The notes under the pieces: generated by a model
What the model was told of the DNA's origin: nothing
What the model saw: the letters and a program-made list of their open reading frames with translations, nothing else
The model's database searches: none
Source of the DNA: Candidatus Segatella caccae
GTDB lineage: Bacteria; Bacteroidota; Bacteroidia; Bacteroidales; Bacteroidaceae
Length of the DNA: 25,511 nt
Direction: 5' to 3'
Assembly (NCBI GenBank): GCA_900556395.1
Contig: USOQ01000039.1
Location: forward strand, 1 to 25,511
Shown: positions 21,909 through 25,511 of the stretch, piece after piece
Position numbering within the stretch: the stretch's first letter is position 1
Layout: the number at the start of each line of letters is the position of its first letter
Made by a program: the position numbers and the translations under genes

Positions 21909-23375
21909 TTATCTCCTTTTCTTTGTTTTTATTGTTTTTTGTTTAGCACTCGATGTGGTAGCAAGACTTCTCACACATCTGAATCCTATATATGACCGTG
22001 GTTGATTCTGATATTCCCAAGAACGCCATGCCGAACGGATAAATGACTCTGGATCTTTCCATGACCCTCCGCGTACACTCTTCTTTTTCAGACGATAGGG
22101 ATCTTCCTTGGCTGCATTGTAGACAAGAGTAGGATTCAGGTCGTTCATAGCATCAACTCCAGCCTCTGTAAATACTGTGCTGGTCCATTCTGCCACATTA
22201 CCTGCCATATCATACAAACCATTGGAATTGGGTGAATATATAGCCACCTTGCTGGTTATCAGATTGCCATCCTTGGTGTAGTTACCACGATCGGGTTTAA
22301 AGTTGGCATAGAAACAACCATCGCCGTTCTTTACATCCTTGTTGTCCCATGGAAACTCGTTCTGATCCTTGCCTCGAGCGGCAAACTCCCATTCTGCCTC
22401 AGTAGGGAGACGGTAACGCTGAACGAACCTTGCCTCAGGGCCTAAGCCTTTCAGCAGATAATCAGTACGCCATGCACAGAAGGCATTGGCCTGTTCCCAG
22501 GTAACACCTACTACGGGATAGTCGTTATAAGCAGGATTGCTGAAATAGCTTCTCAGATAAGTCTCATTGTCTGAGTTTCTGAAATCGTTGACCCAACAAG
22601 TAGTATCGGGATATACATTAACAATGTAGGTGTTGAGGAAATCCCAAGGACCAGAAAGCTGTCGATTGATGGTCTCACGAACAATTCTTCCCTCATCATC
22701 CACATAAGCCGTATCCTTGGATATCATCACCACCTCATCAGGATCTATATTGATATCCGTATTCAAGTTACGCTCCTGTGGGTTGATGCGATTACGTCGC
22801 AAAGCAGCAGCAGTATAATCATAAATCTCATACTTATAATTCAACTGACGCCAATCTATCAACTTCTCACCTGTAACAGGATTCACTGCATATAGACTCT
22901 CTATAGCACGCTGCTCATCCTCATTAGGCTTCTTAGGCAGTTGCTTCTTCCAATTAACATGTGGAGTCACAGGATTACCTTGCTTATCTTCTGTAATCAT
23001 ATAGGTTTCATCACCACCATAAGCAGGATCTGCCAAACGAGTACGAAGGATAGAATCTCTTACATAGGATACAAACTGCTTATACTCTGAATTGGTTATC
23101 TCAGTATCGTCCATCCAGAAACCATCAACAGAAACTTCCTTCTGAGGAGTCTTTGCCCCCCAGAGAGAATCCTCCGTTTCCAATCCCATCTTCAGAAATC
23201 CTCGATTGATTTTTACCATTCCGTATGGAGCAGGCTCAGCAAAGTTTCTACCACCGACGCCAACGACTTCGCCGCCTCTACCAGAGACAGAAGCAGACTT
23301 AGCTCCAAAACATCCAGTCAATGCCAAGAGAGCTACTGCCGAACAGAGGGACAATATACATTTCTTCATATTCAT
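21909..23375 (-). CDS. porK: Type IX secretion lipoprotein PorK (GldK), FGE-sulfatase fold
   Basis: A 488-residue lipoprotein. The N terminus ends in the lipobox LALTGC with lipidated C22. It carries a formylglycine-generating-enzyme-type domain: VDGFWMDDTEITNSEYKQFV near 80-98, then PVVGVTWEQANAFCAWR, RLPTEAEWEFAARG, YDMAGNVAEWTS and a C-terminal RGGSWKDPESF with GFRCVRS. GldK proteins share the fold but are treated as structural, forming with PorN the periplasmic outer-membrane ring of T9SS. Two adjacent starts (23375 and 23369) are possible and make no functional difference. It begins 6 nt after porP. The end is basic (KTIKTKKRR), as usual in this family. Confidence 0.95.
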   Translation of the reverse strand: MNMKKCILSLCSAVALLALTGCFGAKSASVSGRGGEVVGVGGRNFAEPAPYGMVKINRGFLKMGLETEDSLWGAKTPQKEVSVDGFWMDDTEITNSEYKQFVSYVRDSILRTRLADPAYGGDETYMITEDKQGNPVTPHVNWKKQLPKKPNEDEQRAIESLYAVNPVTGEKLIDWRQLNYKYEIYDYTAAALRRNRINPQERNLNTDINIDPDEVVMISKDTAYVDDEGRIVRETINRQLSGPWDFLNTYIVNVYPDTTCWVNDFRNSDNETYLRSYFSNPAYNDYPVVGVTWEQANAFCAWRTDYLLKGLGPEARFVQRYRLPTEAEWEFAARGKDQNEFPWDNKDVKNGDGCFYANFKPDRGNYTKDGNLITSKVAIYSPNSNGLYDMAGNVAEWTSTVFTEAGVDAMNDLNPTLVYNAAKEDPYRLKKKSVRGGSWKDPESFIRSAWRSWEYQNQPRSYIGFRCVRSLATTSSAKQKTIKTKKRR

Positions 23376-23381
23376 GATTGC

Positions 23382-24317
23382 TTATAATATTCTTACGCTT
23401 TTGTGCTTATTTCTACCTTTTTTTACAAGATTAATATCTGTCTGATACCCCACGAAGAGTTCATGACTACCATTACCTGGTGCGATGGCTGAGGTGTAAA
23501 ATTCATAACTATAGCCTAAGACCACACCATGGAAACGGCCACCTATAAGCCCTGTCACAGAGTTAGTGGGACTATACGAAACACCACCATAGAGCATTTT
23601 CTTCTCATGTGTATAAACCAGACGACAACTAACATCTCCTCGCCAAGCTACTCCATCATACTTCACAAGAGCAGAAGGCTTCAATGATAAAAACGGATTT
23701 CTTAGCTTAATATTGTATCCTCCAGTCAAATAATATACAGGAGAAATATCAATTTCATTCGTTTCTCCAAGTTCCACCTTAGGAGAAGTAAGATGCTGCG
23801 CCGAAATTCCAACATACCAAGCAGCATGATGATAATAAATTCCGGCTCCCAAATCTACAGAGTTTCCATTGACCTTCGTCTTGGGCAGAGCAGGGTCATT
23901 GCCTTCTTCTGCATCTACCTTTGTACCATCAAAACTTTCTGATATAAAGCCTACTTGCACACCAGCACTTAACATACCGCCCCATAGACGACGCTTGAAA
24001 GCATATTGAGCAGCTAAACGCTGATGAGTAAACAAGCCTATCTGGTCATTAAGCAACTGAAGACCTACACCATGATAATTCTTCAGCAGATAAAAAGGCA
24101 TATCAGCAGCCACTATCATGGTACGTGGATTATGTTCATAACCAGCCAAGTCGATAGCATAGGCACCCGTCACATTCAGCATGGCTTGTTTTCCTACCGC
24201 AGCAGGATTAAACGAGGGCTCCATGTCAAAGTAATGACTAAACGACGGATCATACTGAGCACGCACAGAATGAGCGCCCAGCAACAACAAATATATTATA
24301 ATGAGACGTTTAAACAC
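23382..24317 (-). CDS. porP: Type IX secretion outer-membrane protein PorP (SprF family)
   Basis: About 311 residues with a signal peptide (MFKRLIIIYLLLLGAHSVRA) cleaved before QYDPSFSHYF, which with EPSFNPAAVG is the PorP/SprF family opening. The rest is a beta-barrel with repeated aromatic strands (GGYNIKLRNPFLSL, LIGGRFHGVVLGYSYEFY) ending in HELFVGYQTDINLVKK. PorP binds cargo or the cell-surface complex and interacts with the translocon. No in-frame ATG precedes the signal peptide: candidates are GTG at 24317, chosen because it gives a normal signal peptide, and TTG at 24341. It is the first gene of porPKLMN; a terminator at 24363-24388 separates it from the DUF2795 gene. No TAnnTTTG box was found just upstream, so its promoter is unclear. 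Confidence 0.92.
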   Translation of the reverse strand: MFKRLIIIYLLLLGAHSVRAQYDPSFSHYFDMEPSFNPAAVGKQAMLNVTGAYAIDLAGYEHNPRTMIVAADMPFYLLKNYHGVGLQLLNDQIGLFTHQRLAAQYAFKRRLWGGMLSAGVQVGFISESFDGTKVDAEEGNDPALPKTKVNGNSVDLGAGIYYHHAAWYVGISAQHLTSPKVELGETNEIDISPVYYLTGGYNIKLRNPFLSLKPSALVKYDGVAWRGDVSCRLVYTHEKKMLYGGVSYSPTNSVTGLIGGRFHGVVLGYSYEFYTSAIAPGNGSHELFVGYQTDINLVKKGRNKHKSVRIL

Positions 24318-24362
24318 AAATAAATAACGGAACAATATCAATTTTATTGTATATACGATAAA

Positions 24363-24388
24363 GGCTGCCCAAAAAAATTGAGCAGCCC
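24363..24388 (-). terminator. Hairpin between the DUF2795 gene and porP
   Basis: On the minus strand GGCTGC (24388-24383) pairs with GCAGCC (24368-24363), extended by CAA/TTG across one mismatch, with a T-rich loop. It starts 15 nt after the DUF2795 stop. The T-run lies in the loop and not after the stem, so it may be leaky and let transcripts into porP. Confidence 0.55.
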
Positions 24389-24403
24389 TATCATCGACTT
24401 TCT

Positions 24404-24625
24404 TTAGTATTCGTCGTCATTCCATAAGAAGTCATCCTTTGAAGGATAATCGGGCCAAATGTCCTCAATGCTTTCATAGACATCACCCTCATCTTCTATC
24501 TCCTGCAAATTCTCCAGAACTTCCAGAGGCGCACCCGAACGAGTAGCATAATCTATCAACTCATCTTTAGTAGCAGGCCATGGTGCATCTTCAAGCTTCG
24601 AAGCTAATTCAAGTGTCCAATACAT
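24404..24625 (-). CDS. Small acidic DUF2795 protein
   Basis: A 73-residue protein starting MYWTLELASKLEDAPWPATK, which I recognise as a highly conserved Bacteroidetes DUF2795 protein. DELIDYATRSGAPLEVLENL (21-40) is its helical core and it ends in a strongly acidic tail (EIEDEGDVYESIEDIWPDYP then WNDDEY). There is no signal peptide or membrane segment, and the function is unknown. The ATG at 24625 is supported by the promoter at 24660-24689. Its position directly upstream of the T9SS operon, with only a leaky hairpin in between, is noted without proof of a functional link. Confidence 0.88.
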   Translation of the reverse strand: MYWTLELASKLEDAPWPATKDELIDYATRSGAPLEVLENLQEIEDEGDVYESIEDIWPDYPSKDDFLWNDDEY

Positions 24626-24659
24626 AGCTGTCTTTTTTAAGATTTATATTTTTTGCGTG

Positions 24660-24689
24660 CAAAAGTAATAAAATAAATTTTATCTGCAA
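24660..24689 (-). promoter_or_regulatory. Promoter of the DUF2795 gene
   Basis: TTG (24687-24689) and TACTTTTG (24660-24667) are 19 nt apart on the minus strand. The -7 box lies 34 nt before the ATG. Confidence 0.75.
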
Positions 24690-24769
24690 GCATTTAGCGA
24701 TTTTTTTCTTATTAAAACAATAGAAACCGAGATTTATTATATTTTTTTTCCCATTTTTTAAGTGAAGAA

Positions 24770-25366
24770 TTAAAAATTAACCTCATAATGCTGTTTATAT
24801 ACCGACTTATCAAAGAACACAATGCCACAATAATAAAGATGAAAAGTAATACCGACAAGCTCATTCTCTTGAATCTCTTTCCACAAACGATGATTTTTTC
24901 TACGGATATTATTAACAACTAATAAGGTTTGCGAATGGCAGTTTTTTAAGATCTCCTCCATTTCATTGCCATAAACATCAGAATCTATCCATACCAGTAG
25001 TCGACTATCATCAGGAATACAAGACGCATCCGAACAACGTAAATACTGCGACATGAAATCGCTGACCGAAAATTGCTTCATATTACGAGCCCCAGCCTGA
25101 GCATATTCCATCAAAGAAGAATCGTCACAATAGCAACAAACAGGCTGCCAGAAATTAGCCAACCTAAAGAACAACCTGCCTAACTTCTGTTCATGCTTTG
25201 AAAGCTTATTCATACGCTCTTTCAAGGCATCGTAGGCATAATAAGGATAATGCTCATTGATGACATAACGAATAAAGCGATATGCCGAGGGTGACTGAAC
25301 GCCAAACCCACGACAATACGCCCAGCGTCTCATCCAAATCCACGAAGCCTTTAAATAGTAGAACAT
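24770..25366 (-). CDS. Degenerate class I SAM methyltransferase-like protein
   Basis: A 198-residue cytoplasmic protein. FGVQSPSAYRFIRYVINE (21-38) followed by PYYAYDAL resembles the start of a Bacteroidetes family annotated as class I SAM-dependent methyltransferases, and the end GITFHLYYCGIVFFDK...YKQHYEVNF resembles their last strands. The place of motif I, normally glycine-rich and SAM-binding, reads PVCCYCDDSSLMEYAQAGAR and lacks the glycines. The protein is also shorter than typical members by my recollection. It may therefore be a non-enzymatic homologue. It has a consensus promoter at 25408-25437 lying in the rRNA terminator, so it is the first gene after the rRNA operon. The family link rests on a few motifs. 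Confidence 0.65.
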   Translation of the reverse strand: MFYYLKASWIWMRRWAYCRGFGVQSPSAYRFIRYVINEHYPYYAYDALKERMNKLSKHEQKLGRLFFRLANFWQPVCCYCDDSSLMEYAQAGARNMKQFSVSDFMSQYLRCSDASCIPDDSRLLVWIDSDVYGNEMEEILKNCHSQTLLVVNNIRRKNHRLWKEIQENELVGITFHLYYCGIVFFDKSVYKQHYEVNF

Positions 25367-25407
25367 ATAGAAATAATATAAGATTTAGACCATAGAATAC
25401 GGAAATG

Positions 25408-25437
25408 CAAAGATAACAAAAAAACCTCAATTATCAA
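25408..25437 (-). promoter_or_regulatory. Promoter of the methyltransferase-like gene, embedded in the rRNA terminator
   Basis: TTG (25435-25437) and TATCTTTG (25408-25415) are 19 nt apart on the minus strand. The TTG lies at the junction of loop and 3' arm of the hairpin 25422-25453 and the spacer contains that arm and the T-tract. Confidence 0.8.
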
Positions 25438-25453
25438 AAGATAACTGAGGTTT
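25418..25453 (-). terminator. Terminator of the rRNA operon
   Basis: On the minus strand AAACCTCAGTTATC (25453-25440) pairs with GATAATTGAGGTTT (25435-25422), including one G-T pair, around loop TTTT; a T-run extends to 25418. It begins about 10 nt after the 5S 3' end. Confidence 0.9.
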
Positions 25454-25463
25454 CTTAAAAAAG

Positions 25464-25511
25464 GAGGCGGCTACCTACTCTCCCGCATTGCATTGCAGTA
25501 CCATCGGCGCA
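25464..25511 (-). rRNA. rrf: 5S rRNA, 3' end only
   Basis: The minus strand reads GCGCCGATGGTACTGC followed by AATGCAATGCGGGAGAGTAG and GTAGCCGCC, the 3' half of a Bacteroidales 5S rRNA (loop E and helix IV with GGGAGAGTAGG). The gene continues beyond position 25511. The exact 3' end cannot be fixed without the pairing 5' end; about 25464-25466 is likely from the GCCGCC terminal helix. Confidence 0.9.

Noticed and set aside
24712..24918. A 68-codon minus-strand hydrophobic frame
   Set aside because: Overlaps the 3' end of the methyltransferase-like gene in another frame and runs into AT-rich intergenic DNA; no promoter or family match.

Overview
The window looks like a chromosomal segment of a member of the Bacteroidales, most likely a Prevotella/Segatella-type bacterium. 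The evidence is the type IX secretion (T9SS) gene set porP-porK-porL-porM-porN, the Bacteroidetes promoter signature (TTG, a 19-22 nt spacer, then TAnnTTTG) in front of many genes, the near absence of Shine-Dalgarno sequences, and a C-terminal sorting-domain relic ending KVVVK. Species-level placement is not possible from the window alone.

Layout. Positions 1-1743 (minus strand) hold the 5' part of tRNA-Thr(TGT) preceded by hpf, xerC and rpsU, with separate promoters for rpsU, xerC and the tRNA. An aminopeptidase P gene (1774-3570, minus) and mdh (3765-4757, plus) are divergent from each other. A plus-strand block at 5012-7941 carries a DUF3737 beta-helix protein, a MalY/PatB-type PLP enzyme and a small nitroreductase. 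A 93-bp nested palindrome (8035-8128) separates this block from the convergent pair gltX and waaA (8156-10977, minus). A PgpH-like 7TM-HD phosphodiesterase gene (11108-13159, plus) diverges from gltX. It is followed by a 470-bp gap holding a terminator and the decayed end of a T9SS cargo gene, then a FadL/OmpP1-type outer-membrane protein gene (13631-15184, plus).

From 15300 to the end everything is on the minus strand. Read in the direction of transcription it runs: 5S rRNA end, rRNA terminator, a degenerate methyltransferase-like gene, a DUF2795 gene, the T9SS operon porP-porK-porL-porM-porN, a small outer-membrane beta-barrel gene that probably ends that operon, and priA.

How it fits together. 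Translation genes (bS21, HPF, tRNA-Thr, GluRS, 5S), replication restart and recombination (PriA, XerC), central metabolism (Mdh) and envelope biogenesis (WaaA, FadL, T9SS) are interleaved, as in an ordinary core region. There is no prophage, IS element or CRISPR array. The most unusual signals lie between genes. One is a 22-bp-periodic array of four palindromes folding into one long hairpin. Another is two places where the -33 element of the next gene sits at the loop/3'-arm junction of the previous gene's terminator hairpin. Others are a T9SS sorting-domain relic, a shared extended -33 motif at three neighbouring promoters, and an isolated strong Shine-Dalgarno at hpf. I do not see an obviously new multi-gene system. 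The terminator-promoter architecture and the palindrome array are the best candidates for something undescribed.
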